This document shows positions 1 through 11,300 of a stretch of DNA of 45,621 nucleotides, in pieces. A program made the translations under genes and the position numbers. A model generated the notes under the pieces. The model did no database searches and was not told the origin of the DNA. It worked only from the letters and a program-made list of their open reading frames with translations. Numbering within the stretch: position 1 is the stretch's first letter; each line of letters starts with the position of its first letter. This DNA is from Acidobacteriaceae bacterium (lineage in GTDB: Bacteria; Acidobacteriota; Terriglobia; Terriglobales; Acidobacteriaceae), in the NCBI GenBank assembly GCA_903642225.1, contig CAHJWI010000036.1, positions 1 through 45,621 of the forward strand, written 5' to 3'.

Positions 1-860
1 TTACCGGGCTCGGCAACCCCGTGTTGCAGCAGTGGATCGCGGAGAACGTCGCCTTCCCCAACAGCATGGTGGACCGCATCACCCCCGTCACCACCGCCGC
101 CGACCGCGCGTTCGTCGCCGAGCGCTTTCACATCGACGACGCGTGGCCCGTGGTGGCGGAACCCTTCCGGCAGTGGGTCATCGAGGACCACTTCTGCAAC
201 GGCCGCCCCGCGTGGGAAACGGTAGGCGCGGAGATGATTCAGGACGTGGCACCCTACGAAATCATGAAGATGCGCCTGCTGAACGGCAGCCATCTCGCCA
301 TGGCCTACCTGGGCGCGCTTGCCGGCTTCACCTATGTGCACGAAATCCTTGCCGACGGGCTCTTCCGCGACTTCATCGCCGCCTTCATGGAGGAGGTCAC
401 GCCCGTCGTGCCAGTCATTCCGGGCACCTCTGTGACGGAATACAAGCAGACGTTAATGCAGCGCTTCTCAAACCCCACCATCAACGACCAGGTCACACGT
501 ATCTGCTCTGAAGGATCGGCCAAGCATCCCAAGTGGCTGCTGCCCTCCATTGCGGAGTTGAACGCCAAGGGCGGGAGTACGAAGCTGCTGAGCCTGGTGG
601 TAGCAGCTTGGATCTTCTACCTTGGGCAGGGCAGAAATGAGCGCGGCGAGCCGATCCAAATTCTAGATGCACGTGCCGGCGAGCTGACGACTCTTGCAGC
701 TTCCGCTGGCCTGTCACCCCTCCCCGTGCTGCGGCTGCGAACGATCTTCGGCGAGCAGCTTCCCGCAAATGCCGCATTCGTGGCGGCCGTCGAGAAAGCA
801 ACGCGGTCGCTGGCGGCGGAAGGAACGCACTACACGATTCAGTCTTGGATGCGCAACTAA
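1..860 (+). CDS. Mannitol dehydrogenase-family oxidoreductase, 3' part (5' end outside window)
   Basis: The frame is open from base 3 and reads through base 21 (a GTG that is probably internal) to the stop at 858-860, so only the C-terminal ~285 residues are present. It belongs to the long-chain polyol dehydrogenase family (mannitol 2-dehydrogenase, fructuronate/tagaturonate reductase), cytoplasmic NAD(P)-dependent enzymes interconverting polyols or uronates with ketoses. The segment MKMRLLNGSHLAMAY (bases about 264-308) carries the family catalytic pattern K-x4-N-x2-H, with the Lys at 267-269. The upstream PNSMVDRITP stretch is also typical. The N-terminal Rossmann half is missing from the window. 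Substrate cannot be told from this half. No neighbour in the window suggests a sugar pathway. Confidence 0.88.
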   Translation, partial: TGLGNPVLQQWIAENVAFPNSMVDRITPVTTAADRAFVAERFHIDDAWPVVAEPFRQWVIEDHFCNGRPAWETVGAEMIQDVAPYEIMKMRLLNGSHLAMAYLGALAGFTYVHEILADGLFRDFIAAFMEEVTPVVPVIPGTSVTEYKQTLMQRFSNPTINDQVTRICSEGSAKHPKWLLPSIAELNAKGGSTKLLSLVVAAWIFYLGQGRNERGEPIQILDARAGELTTLAASAGLSPLPVLRLRTIFGEQLPANAAFVAAVEKATRSLAAEGTHYTIQSWMRN

Positions 861-1089
861 TGGCGGCACGGGCATGGCGTGCATTGTCCAGAAACGCTGG
901 TCCCCACTGGACAAGAACTCTTTCGTTTCCTAGGTGGATGTTCTCCCATGGTCTGACGCGAGTGACCGCAAGTTTTGCCTGTCAGAATATACGTTCTCAA
1001 AACAAATCCACCGGCTTGAATCTTCGTAGCTTTTAGGATGAGCGGCATCGTACCACTGCAACCTGCGTACCTCCCCATATCCGCAGTTG

Positions 1090-1800
1090 CGGCATCTTCT
1101 AGATGCATGCAATTAGATGGGCCTGCTGGTACTGAAGATAAATCCCGGTGGCAGCACATCGTCGTGATTAGCGAGAAGCGCCGCGTGCGCATGCAATCGT
1201 CGGGTGCCTCAAAGCGTTCGTACGTCGCGGGTCCGCAAAGTCAGTCCTTTGATGCGGTACCCCGGGGCTATTTCGAATATCAATGAAGAATGGTAACGGC
1301 TCACGTCTCCATGGAACCGGATCAGCCTGCGAAAGTGGCTGAAGCGTATGCATGGAAAGCAGGCTCTGTATGCAACCGAAGAGGAAGGGAGCAGGGCAGA
1401 ATCTACTCTCCATTACTGGCCAACCCCGCTTTGGTGGTCGAAAGGACGGCGGATGCGCACATCGAGTAAGGCTTCGATTTCATCGGCCAGAGTGCATATC
1501 GCTACTCTCATGCAAGCTAGGATCAACCTTCGAGGAAGATCAACACGTTTCTTGAGAAGATGCGATCTCATGTGAGAAAGGCGCGGGCTGCACAGCCTGG
1601 TGATCTGGTCACGGAACTCAGCCGCCTGAGTTGCGACTGGATCTCTAAACCGTCAGCAAGAACTACACCTCGACGGCAGCGTGGACGCACTATCTTCTCT
1701 GGCGCTCGGTCTCTGTTGTCGTTATTGACCCGATCTAAAAGTTCTCTACTGGAATATTTCATTCGAATCTACAAGCGTTTGAGGCTGGAAACTTGCTCTT
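1090..1800 (+). pseudogene. Fossil of a group II intron reverse transcriptase/maturase
   Basis: No intact frame exists, but consecutive pieces on this strand match the group II intron RT order. CLKAFVRRGSAKSVL (about 1207-1251) corresponds to the stretch before the catalytic palm. Then SLRKWLKRMHGKQALYATEE (about 1326-1384) matches the conserved RKWLKAG..LYATE block. EQGRIYSPLLANPAL (about 1389-1433) matches the PQGGIISPLLANIAL motif. GFDFIGQ (about 1471-1490) and NTFLEKMRSHVRKA (about 1540-1580) match the thumb/domain X start. VSKNYTS and HYLLWR (about 1653-1705) match the maturase end. The pieces lie in different frames with several stops, and the segment between SPLLANPAL and GFDFIG is shortened. 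Ends are approximate. No intron domain V hairpin was recognised, so the ribozyme part appears lost. Confidence 0.72.
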
Positions 1801-1937
1801 GACACCGTTTAGGCAGATTAGCATCGTCGGCCTACGCTATACCTAGCTCAACTTGTTGATCGACATGATCCGGAGACTAGCCACTCATAAGAGTGCGCTA
1901 ATCGTCATCGCATATTAAGACCTGCCTCCTGACTCGA

Positions 1938-4235
1938 CTAATAGTGGAACCGATAGCGAAGCTCTCCGTAAATCTCGCGAGGATCGTTATAGTGAAAGCC
2001 GCCAAAGGTAAGACTGTTGTCCAATAGCACGCGGCGATTCGCGACGTTCAAAGCGTTCACAGAGACAGTCACCCGCTCATGCAAGCTTTTTGAAACAGCA
2101 AGGTCGAAGGTTGTGTGTTGGGGCAGATATGGGTTTGGGTAGCGAGCATCGACGGGCGCTCCGTCCGGGTCATACCCGCCGTTAGTGAATCCTGACCCGT
2201 ACATCACATTGGTGGAGGTCGTGAAGCCGAAAGGCAGCGTGGCGTTGAAACCGACATTCAGCGTGTTGCGCTGGTCGTGGTCCACCGCCGTGTAATTGAA
2301 CCCTGCATCGCAGGCCGGGTCTCCGATGGGTGTGCAGACCAGCCCTCCGGTGATGTTGCCGCGCTGCTCTGCAATCTGGTTCGAGTAGGCAAGGTGCGCT
2401 TGCCCGAAGTGCCAAAGCCGAGGGGACCGCAGGCTTAGTTCCCATGCTCTTACAAGGGCGCCGTTGACAGTAACAGGAAAGTAAATGCTGGAATCGCCAA
2501 TGTTCGAATGATCGAGAAAGTTGTCGATCCGGGTTTTGAAGGTGTCGGCGTCCAGCAGCCAGCCTCTGTAAGGAATCTGAATGCCGAATTGATGTTCTTC
2601 GTCCCTTTCCCCATGCAGGGGCTCGAACCCGGTGTTGCTGGCTTCCGCGAACTGGACTATGGGACCTGCGCCGGTCAACAAAGGCGGCGGCTGATAGAAG
2701 CGGCCGTAAAAGCCTCGCAGTACCCAATTCAGCTTGGGAATCCGGACAGCGATTCCGAAACGAGGATCGGTTGCAGTTTCGGTGAACTGGCCTTGGAAGA
2801 AGGTTTCGCGGAGCCCTGCTATCAGGGTCAGCCATGAGGTCGCCTTGTAGTTGTCGGAAACGTACTCTTCGACAACGCCGCCAGAAGCGGAATCGGGGAT
2901 GGAGAAAGGCGCTACGCCAGAACCATTGTGAAAGACAGCTCCGAACAAATAGCTGTCGTGCTGACCGAAGGCGTACAGGCCGCCCTGCAATGTGTGACGT
3001 GCAAGCTCCGTCGTGACGGAGGCTTGTCCTCCAGCGTAATTGGAGGTTCGGTCTGAAGTCGTCGCAACGGGAGTATCGGCAGGATTCGGCTCATAGTCTG
3101 CTTGGTTGTGATGGAAGAAAGGAGAGACCTGGAGCACGATATTCGTCTTGAAGGTATGGAGCCATGATGCCGCCACCACTCCGTCTGCCTCGTGCTGGTG
3201 GTCCCGCAGCCCGCTGAAATCGAACTGCTGATTCTCGGCACTGTCCGGGTCTGGATCATAGGGGATCTGGAAATAGTCGCTGCGAAGCTGCGTTACAAGC
3301 CGAAACTGGTCCGTGGGCGTTCGGTTGTAGATGAAGGACGCAAAGCCGCCGTACCCGTTTGTTGCATCGTGCAGGATCTGACCGATCGGTGGCGAAAGAC
3401 CGTAGTCGCTGCGATTTCCATTAAGACTGGCATAGTAAGCAAATTTTTCTGTGTGGTCGCCGAAGTTGATCTGGTCGTTTGTTTGCAGGAAACTGCCTGC
3501 CGTCATCACCAGCTCCGCTTCGCGGTTTCGCTCAAAACCCGTCCGTGGAACGACGTTAAAGACACCGTAGGTACGGTCCCCCACATCCGACGTGTAGCTT
3601 CCGCGCTGAACTTCGACGTAGTCGATGTCCTTGGGATCGATTTGCGCCCCTAGATTACTGGCGATATTAGTGTTTGGGATCTCCACACCGTCCAGAAGCC
3701 AGCTTACCTGGTGCCCTCCACGCATGTGCAGCATGTCATGGGTGATGTAGGCTCCGGGAGTGTAGTCGGTGATCATGGCGAGGCTGTTCATCCGGTCTGC
3801 ACCGGGGGTCTGCGCGATGTCAATTTGCCCTACCAGCGTCGTCGGCGTCACGGAGTACACATTGCCTGCATCGGTCTCAGCCGTAACCGTCACGACCTCA
3901 GAAGCCGAGCCGATGGTCAGTCCGAAATGCAGCAAGGGCGACGTGTCCGACGCCAGGGTGAAGGCTTGTTCGACACTGCGAAACCCTGGCTCACGCACAA
4001 AGATGGTGTAATCGCCTAACGGTATCGATGGAAGACTGAAGCTTCCATCTTCGTTAGTGTGGCCGGTCTGCACAAAGGCCGAGTGTGCCGCGTGAAGTGT
4101 GACGGTCGCGCCACGGATGGGTCGATGTTGCGGATCGTGAACTACACCCCGCAGCTGACCAAAGATGGTCGATGCAGAAGCAACGTTCGATGAGAAAAAG
4201 AGTAGAAAGAGGCAGCAAACCGAAATACGGCGCAT
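1938..4235 (-). CDS. TonB-dependent receptor with N-terminal carboxypeptidase regulatory-like domain
   Basis: Outer-membrane receptor of 765 residues that should import a ligand using TonB energy. The start at 4235 is chosen because AGGAG lies 8 nt upstream and the product begins with a clear signal peptide (MRRISVCCLFLLFFSS, cleavage near ASA). Residues ~28-105 form a carboxypeptidase-regulatory-like beta-sandwich (GVVHDPQHRPIRGATVTLHA, FSLPSIPLGDYTI). Next comes a plug with the motif MRGGHQVSWLLDGVEIP, then a long beta-barrel ending in an aromatic residue (YRFHY). The frame stays open upstream to 4421, but that extension has no signal peptide. The small Cys/His-rich gene lies 106 bp upstream on the same strand, suggesting co-transcription. 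Ligand unknown; a metal such as copper is only an inference from that neighbour. Confidence 0.9.
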   Translation of the reverse strand: MRRISVCCLFLLFFSSNVASASTIFGQLRGVVHDPQHRPIRGATVTLHAAHSAFVQTGHTNEDGSFSLPSIPLGDYTIFVREPGFRSVEQAFTLASDTSPLLHFGLTIGSASEVVTVTAETDAGNVYSVTPTTLVGQIDIAQTPGADRMNSLAMITDYTPGAYITHDMLHMRGGHQVSWLLDGVEIPNTNIASNLGAQIDPKDIDYVEVQRGSYTSDVGDRTYGVFNVVPRTGFERNREAELVMTAGSFLQTNDQINFGDHTEKFAYYASLNGNRSDYGLSPPIGQILHDATNGYGGFASFIYNRTPTDQFRLVTQLRSDYFQIPYDPDPDSAENQQFDFSGLRDHQHEADGVVAASWLHTFKTNIVLQVSPFFHHNQADYEPNPADTPVATTSDRTSNYAGGQASVTTELARHTLQGGLYAFGQHDSYLFGAVFHNGSGVAPFSIPDSASGGVVEEYVSDNYKATSWLTLIAGLRETFFQGQFTETATDPRFGIAVRIPKLNWVLRGFYGRFYQPPPLLTGAGPIVQFAEASNTGFEPLHGERDEEHQFGIQIPYRGWLLDADTFKTRIDNFLDHSNIGDSSIYFPVTVNGALVRAWELSLRSPRLWHFGQAHLAYSNQIAEQRGNITGGLVCTPIGDPACDAGFNYTAVDHDQRNTLNVGFNATLPFGFTTSTNVMYGSGFTNGGYDPDGAPVDARYPNPYLPQHTTFDLAVSKSLHERVTVSVNALNVANRRVLLDNSLTFGGFHYNDPREIYGELRYRFHY

Positions 4236-4341
4236 AGAACACGCTCCTGTACACGCAAAGCGTGCCGGTCGAGGTCCAAGCAAGAGACAGCCTCTGCCCT
4301 GTGAAGCTAAAGGTACCGAGCAGAGGACCACAAGCTGAGAA

Positions 4342-4737
4342 CTAGTCGAGGAGGATGGGAGGACCGCGTTTTTGCCGACAGCGGTCCTGAGCGATTCGCC
4401 GCCTGGATTCAGTCTGAACAATGCCAGTTGGATGACCGAAGTTTACTGCCGCTTGGGTAAAGCTTTGGGGAGGACCAAAGCCGTCCTGAGAATGGAGATT
4501 TGCAGCAGCCGCAGGACAATAAGAGCAGTGCCCCATGAAGGCCTTCAGCTCGGGCGCTTCACTATCCGTGCCACCGAGTTGACCACGCTCTCCCATACTC
4601 ATCGCGCAATGATGAGCCCCGTTCCGCCGACAGCACGCCGGTAGCCCGGCCTCCGCGCTCTGCCCCAAAGCGAAAAGGGGGGTTAAGAACGGCAGAGCGA
4701 TGGCGAGCATGAGCAGGATGGAGGAAAGCTTGCGCAA
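4342..4737 (-). CDS. Small exported Cys/His-rich protein, possible metal binder
   Basis: 131 residues. The start is a TTG at 4735-4737 (an in-frame stop lies 21 bp upstream); an ATG ten codons in is the alternative. There is no convincing Shine-Dalgarno. The N-terminus is a signal peptide (RKLSSILLMLAIALPFLTPLFALG). The mature part is rich in Cys and His: ACCRRNGAHHCAM, GHCSYCPAA, and a C-terminal RCRQKRGPP. These clusters look like metal ligands, similar in feel to the small periplasmic proteins seen beside copper or other metal transporters, but I do not recognise the family securely. It precedes the TonB-dependent receptor on the same strand with a 106-bp gap, so the two may serve the same uptake or resistance function. 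Confidence 0.62.
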   Translation of the reverse strand: MRKLSSILLMLAIALPFLTPLFALGQSAEAGLPACCRRNGAHHCAMSMGERGQLGGTDSEAPELKAFMGHCSYCPAAAANLHSQDGFGPPQSFTQAAVNFGHPTGIVQTESRRRIAQDRCRQKRGPPILLD

Positions 4738-4780
4738 TGTGACGATTGAAGCAGCTTAGAGAAGAATCTGCAACCGCCTG

Positions 4781-4826
4781 CTAGGCAATGCTTCTATCGT
4801 GCACTAGGCAATGCTTCTATCGTGCA
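4781..4826. repeat. Perfect 23-bp tandem direct repeat, two copies
   Basis: Bases 4781-4803 and 4804-4826 are identical and directly adjacent; each copy begins CTAGGCAATG and ends ATCGTGCA. They lie 44 bp upstream of the start of the Cys/His-rich gene transcribed leftwards, so they fall in its promoter region. They could be regulator half-sites or a recent slippage duplication. Confidence 0.9.
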
Positions 4827-5257
4827 TCTGTGCAGATGCTTAGGGATGGCTGCTGCGAAAATGGTCCATATTGCAACGTCGCGTGACCACCAGTAGCGGC
4901 TACCAGAAGGGCGTTGAGACCTGCTCCGGGTGCCTTGATGCGGCACCCAGGATGCCGGGCCGATTCATGTGGGGAAACTCCGCTCGTCAGCAGCTTCTCT
5001 GCCGCATTTTGGCCGCATTGCGGCCTTGGTTTCAGTCATCTGCTCTTGCGACCGCCTTGCGTCCGAGTTGGCGTGCGACTTCCAAGCCTGCGTGAGTGCG
5101 CTCTATAGCCGCCCAGTTCCGCGCAGTCTTCAGCAAGCTAGACCGAACGAGGAAGCGCCTGAGCAGAATGCCGGAGAACTCAGTTTCTTGTGGCCATGGA
5201 CGCGGTCGTTCGGCAGTGCAGGACAGCTGACAAACCTCGTTCCAGCACGAACTGCAA
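4827..5257. other. Gap without recognised gene
   Basis: No reading frame here has family resemblance or a good ribosome binding site. It separates the presumed promoter of the Cys/His-rich gene from the 3' end of the giant Ig-repeat gene. Confidence 0.5.
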
Positions 5258-5290
5258 CAATAAGAGTGCCGCACGTAAATCGGCACCCTT
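5258..5290 (-). terminator. Probable rho-independent terminator of the Ig-repeat gene
   Basis: GTGCCG (5266-5271) pairs with CGGCAC (5281-5286) around a 9-nt loop. The stem is extended by AAG (5262-5264) with CTT (5288-5290) across one mismatch. Read on the minus strand the stem is followed by a T-rich tail (TCTTATTGTT). It begins 15 bp beyond the stop codon of the giant gene. Confidence 0.55.
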
Positions 5291-5305
5291 ACTGCTGCAT
5301 TCCGA

Positions 5306-8300
5306 TCACAGGACGGAGATGACGGTGAAGTGGGTGGTTCCATTGACGGCTCCGGAGCTTGCGGAGACGACGCCGGTGCCGATACCCACGGTTGAGAACC
5401 GTCCGCTTTGCGAGATGGACCCGACGGAGGCACCAGAGACGATTTGCCAGTGAACGGAGTTGGTGATGTTGGCAGTGGTGCCATCGCTGTAAGAGCCAGT
5501 GGCCGTGTATTGGAAGGCACTGCTTGCAAGGTTAATGACCGTTCTATTGGCCGGGCTGAGCGTGATGGACTGCAGGAGAGGTGCCGTGATGGTGAGTGTA
5601 ATGGTACCTTGTACCCCGCCCAGGCTCGCGAGCGCAGTAAGACTACCGGTCTGCAATGCACGGGCAACGCCGGTGCTGCTGACCAGGCCCGTCGAGGGTG
5701 TTTGCGAAGACCACGTTACCGCAGAGGTGAGATCTTGCGTTGAGCCGTCGGAGTAGCTGCCTGTTGCAGTGAGTTGCGTGGACAAGCCAGCTGGGAGGCT
5801 GGTTGCAGCGGCTTGTACTACGATGGTCTGCAGTACGGCCGGGGTAACGTTGACTGGCACGGTTTGGGTGATGCCGTTGAGGGTCGCAGTTACTGCTGCC
5901 GAGCCGACACGCAGCGTATGGAGGCTGCCCACTGTGCTGACCGTGGCTACCGTGGCATCTGAGGAGGTCCACTGTACCTGGCTGTTGAGGTTTACGGTCG
6001 AGCCGTCGCTATAGGTGCCGACGGCATTGAGTTGAAGGGCGAGACCCGCAGCCACGCTGGGCGACGCCGGCGCGAGCACAATGCTGCTTAGGGTTGCAGG
6101 TGTGACGGTAAGCGCGACGGAGCCGGAGACACCTTGAACCGTAGCGTGAATGGTGGTGGAACCCGTTCCCATGGAGCGAACCACGCCGGTGCTGCTTACG
6201 ACCGCGTACCAGGCGTTGTCCACAGTGTAGGTGGCGACGTTGGTAAGTGATGCGCTGCTTCCATCGGTGTAGGTCCCAATCACAGACAGTGATGACGTCG
6301 TACCCGCAGGCAAGGACAGCGCTGCGGGGCTGACTGCAACGGACGCGAGTTGCGCGGCTGAGACCGTTACGGACGCCTGCCCGGAGATGGTTTCCACTGT
6401 GGCGGCAACAGTGACGTTACCCGCAGCCGTGGTGGAGAGCAGACCGTTGCTGCCGACAGTGTTGCTGACCGTGGCGGTGCCCGCATTTGAGACGCTCCAA
6501 TGAACAGAGGTCGTGAGGTCTTGCTGGCTGCCATCGCTCAGGGTTGCGGTTGCCGCGAACTGCCGGGATTGGCCGGCGGCAAGGCTGGCAGAGCCCGGTG
6601 TGACGGCGATTGTGGTCACGACGGCGTTTGTGGTGGTGAGTGTGATGCTACCGATGGTGCCGTTTGCCTCGGTTGCGGTGATGGTGACCTGGCCGCCCTG
6701 CTGCACGGTCACGTTGCCGGTGGGGTTGACCGTGGCGACTGAGGCTGCGGATGTCGCCCAGGCGAGGGTATTGGTGAGATCTTGCGTGCTGCCGTCGGAG
6801 AAGGTGCCGGTGGCGGTGAACTGCTGGGACATGCCGGCGGCAAGGTTTGTGTTGGCCGGCGTTATAGTAATGCCGGTGAGAGTGGCGGGCGTGGTAGTTA
6901 CGTTGAGCGTAATGGTGGAGTTGCCGAGCGCAATCTGCACCGTTGCGGATCCTGTGCTGGTACCGCGCAGGGTCCCGTCGCTGCTGATGGAGACGACGCC
7001 CGGGTTAGAGCTGGTGTAGGTCGCGCTCCCCGTGACGTTTTGTGAGGTGCCGTCGGAGAAGTTAGCGACGACAACCAGAGGTGTGACACCACCGGCCGCG
7101 ACGCTGGCCGGTGAGGGCGAAACCTCCAGGTGAACGACCGTTGCAGCCGTGACGGAGAGATTGGTGGATGCCGTGACGGAGCCGGATCGTACCTCAATGG
7201 TAGTTGTGCCCTGCGCGTTTGCCATGGCAAGACCACCAGCGGTGATCGACGCTACCGATGTGGCGGTGGATGTCCAAGTGACGGTGCTTGTGATGTCTTG
7301 CGTGGAACCGTCGGCCCACTGGCCGGTGGCGGTGTACTGCTGTGTTGTGCCGGTTGCTAAGGAGATGTTGGCGGGCGTGACCGTGATAGACACGAGAGGC
7401 GCGGCGCCGACGGTGAGGTTTGCACTTGCCGAGACGCCGACGCTGGTTGCCGTGAGCGTCGCTACACCACTGCTATTCGCTTGGGCGAGGCCGTTTGCAT
7501 CGATGCTGGCAACGCTCGACGCTGATGTGGCCCAGGAGACGGAGGTTGTGAGGTCCTGCGTTGAACCGTCGGTGTAGGTGCCGGTGGCGTGGAACTGCTG
7601 TGTCGCGCCGTAGGCGATGGAACTGCTGGATGGTGAGACTGCGATGGTCTGCAGAGTTGCAGGTGTTGGTGTGGAGTTTGGGGCAACGGTGATAGTTGCC
7701 GTTCCGGAGACGCCGTTATTCATGGCCGTGATGGTGACGCTGCCGCTACCTACTGCCGTCGCCAGACCGGAGGCGCTCACCGTTGCAACACCGGTGTTGG
7801 ACGAGGTCCAAGAAACGGAGTTCGTGAGGTCCTGCGTGCTGCCGTCGGAGTAGCTGGCGGTTGCGTACATCTGCTGTGTGGCACCTACCCCGATGGAACT
7901 GCTGTATGGCGAGACTGCGATGGACTGCATTGTGACGGTTGCGGAGGAGACGGCTAGGCTGGCGTTAGACGAGACGCCACTCCACTGCGCTGTGATGGTC
8001 GCGTTGCCCGCGCCGGTGCCCGTTGCAAGGCCGGTAGCGTCGACGGTTGCGACAACGTTGCTGGTGGATGACCAAGTGGCACTGGTGGTCACATCTTGGA
8101 TTGTGCCATCGGAGTTGGTGACGGTGGCGGTGAATTGTTGCGTGGCGCCGACCGTGATGTTGCCGTGCATTGGCGTGACGCTAAGGGAGGTTTGGGTTGC
8201 GGGCGTTACCTGCACGCTGCCGGTGGTGGATGTCTGGCCCTGGAAGCTGGCGGAGATTGTTGCCGATCCCGTGCCGGTACCGAGCGCGAGCCCATGGCTG

Positions 8301-11300
8301 TCGACGGTCACGACCGAATCGTTCGAACTTGTCCATGTTGCGCTGCTGGACAAGTCCTGCGTGCTGCCGTCGGAGAAGGTGCCCGTGAGGGTGAACTGCT
8401 CCGACCTGCCAACGGCGAACGGCACGGGATTGGCGGGTGCGATTGCAAGAGAAACGAGCGTCGCATTGCTGACGGTAATGGAGGTCGTTTGCACAATGCC
8501 ATCGACCGTGACGGTGAGGTTCGCCGTTCCGGGAGCGACGCCGTTTAGCATGCCGTTGGCGCCCGCAGTGAGCACGGAGGTATCCGAGGACGTGAATGTT
8601 GCGGTGCTGGTGAGGCTCTGCGTTGTGCCGTCGAAGAATCGGCCAACGACGGTGACCTGTGTCCCCGTGCCCGCCGCCACAGCGGGGTGCATGGGCATGA
8701 TGCTGACAGACACAAGTGTTGCCGGTGTGACCTGTACCGCGCCGGTGGTAGCGGAGACGCCTTGCAGCGTCGCCACAACCTGCGCGCTGCCAGTGGAAGT
8801 TCCGGTCGCCAAGCCGTTGCCGTCGATGGTCAAAACGGCGGAGTTGCTCGATGTCCAGACTGCCTCCGACGAGAGGTTCTGGGTGGAACTGTCAGAAAAC
8901 ATTCCGATCGCGGTGAACTGCTGCGTTGTGCCCAAGGCAAACTGCGGGGTTGAGGGCGTGAGGGCAAGAGACAGGAGCGTGGCGTTCGTCACCGTCACGG
9001 TTTGCGTTGAGGCGGACAGACCGGCGAACGCGACCGTTACCTGTGCCGTACCGGGGCGAACGCCGGTAGCGGCGCCACCACCGTCCAGTCGAACAACGCC
9101 GGGATCGGAACTGGTGAAGCTTGCGGATGCGGTGACGTCCTGAGTTGTGCTGTCGGTGTAGGTGGCGATAACGTGAAACATCTGTACGGTGCCGGAGGCG
9201 AAGCTGGGACTTGTTGGCGTGACATGCAGGGAAGCGGGTTGGCGCGCGCCCACAGCAAGGTTCGCGGCGGTTGCGGTTTGGCCGTTGAAGGAAGCGGTGA
9301 TGCTTACCTGCCCGGCGGACCTGCCTGTCACCAGGCCTGTTGCCGAGACCGTGGCGACTGCTTGATTGGAGGACGTCCAGTGCGCGCTGCCCGAGAGGTC
9401 TTGCTGCGACCTGTCGGAGAAGGTGCCGATCAGCGCGAACTGCTGCGACGCACCGGCGACCAGGGGCGTGCTGCTTGCCTGCAGGGCGACTGACACCAGG
9501 GTGGCCGAGCTTACGTTGATGGTGGAGGCCGCAGACAGCGAGCCGACATGCGCCACCACCTGAACCATGCCCGGTGCGACGGCGGTGGCCAGGCCTGTTG
9601 CGTCGACCGTGGCCGTTGCGGGTGTGGCGCTTGCCCATGTACTGCTGGCCGTGACATCGCGGCGGGAGCCGTCGGTGTACGTGCCAAGTACCGTAAGTTG
9701 CACCTGCGTTCCAGCAGCGAGGTGCGCGCTGGTAGGAACGACGGTGATGGCTGTGAGTTGCGGCGCGGGAGTAACTCCACCGTTGCTGCCGCCGCTCTCT
9801 GAACCGCCACTGCTGGACGTAGACGGTGCAAGTACGTTGACGTTGAAGGACGCCGTGGTGCTACCGTACACCACTGTGACGGCAATCTGAGTGGCCGCCG
9901 TGACCACGGATGCAGTTGCCACGCCGTTGCTGTCGATGGCGAGAACCGCCGGGTTCGACGATGTCCACGTGACTTCCTTCGACAGGTCGTAGACCACACC
10001 GTCGTCAAAGGTGCCCTTCGCCGTGAGCTGCTCTGTGCTGCCGGAGTTGATGGACGGGGATGCCGGGCTGAAGGCGATGGATTGCAAAACGTTGCTGGTA
10101 ACCCGGAACTGTGATGTGCTGGCTTGGCCACGGTATGTAGCCGTGATCTGGGTGGAACCGATGCCGGTTGCATTGGCGAGGGCTTGGGCGTCTAGGATGC
10201 TGGCGATGCCAGTGTTGGCGGACCTGTACGAAGCGTTCAGGTACAGGTTTTGCGTGTAGCCGTCGCTGAAGGTGCCGACGGCAACCATCTGCTGCTGTTG
10301 GCCCAATCGAATGCTGGTGGATGCCGGGGTGAGAGCGATAGAGGTTAACGTGGCGTTCGTGACATTGACCGGCGTGGATGCGCTGAAGAAGCCATACGCG
10401 GCGTGCACTTCTCCAACTCCGGCGCTTACGCCGATGACTTGGCCTTTGACGAACTGACCAGCAATACTCGGGATCGCGGCGCCCCAGATTGCTCCTTTCG
10501 TAATGTCCTGTGTCGTTCCGTCGGAGAGCGTTGCGATGAGGCTGTACTGACGGATAACACCAACAGGAAGTTCACTGTTGCCGGGCGTAATACTGACGCC
10601 GACAATCGTTGCCCCGGAGACGGTGAGCGGCAACGATGTCGTGACACCTTGCATAGTCGCGGACACCTGAACCACAGCGGGTCGCATGACGCGTACCAGT
10701 CCCGTCGCGTCGACGGAAGCCTTGGTGTAGTCCGAGGTATTCCAAACAACGTCGTCCGTCACGTCCTGGAAGGAGCCGTCGCTGAACACACCGTACGCGG
10801 TGTAGCGTTGCGCCGTGCCTGCGGCGAGACGGCTGGCTGGTGCCTGCAGAAGGAGTCGGACCAGCGTTGCATTGGTGACTTCGATCTCATCTGTGGTAGC
10901 AGTGACACCGTAGGCCAGAGCCGTGACGGTGGTCTTGCCCACCTTGCCGCTCTTGATACGACCCACTGAGTTGACCGTGAGTACAGTTGCATCGAGCGAC
11001 GTCCAGATTGCCGAGTAGGCGATGTCGACCGTCGCTCCGTTTGCAAAATGTCCGAGCGCCGCCAGGTCGAGCGTAGTACCACGGGCGAGCTTTGGTTGTG
11101 GTGGAAGTAGTTCGATCGAGTTGAGCGGAATGACGAAACTGGAGAGCGAGACGATCGCCTGCAGGCCACCAACGGTCGCAGTTATTTGCGCCGTGCCGAC
11201 GCCGTTTGCGAAGATTTCGCCGGAAGGCGTGCTGGACACAATGTCGGGGCTGAGGCTGGCCCAGGCGGCAAGGCTGGTCAGGTCGTGGGTCGACCCGTCG

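Noticed and set aside
4236..4421. 62-residue N-terminal extension of the TonB-dependent receptor
   Set aside because: It hides the signal peptide; the inner ATG at 4235 has a good AGGAG site and a proper export signal.
7878..9143. Long open frame (421 codons) on the plus strand opposite the Ig-repeat gene, with several similar ones along 5.4-12.7 kb
   Set aside because: They are antisense shadows: the periodic composition of the Ig repeats keeps the reverse frame open. No ribosome site, and the peptides merely repeat the complementary pattern.
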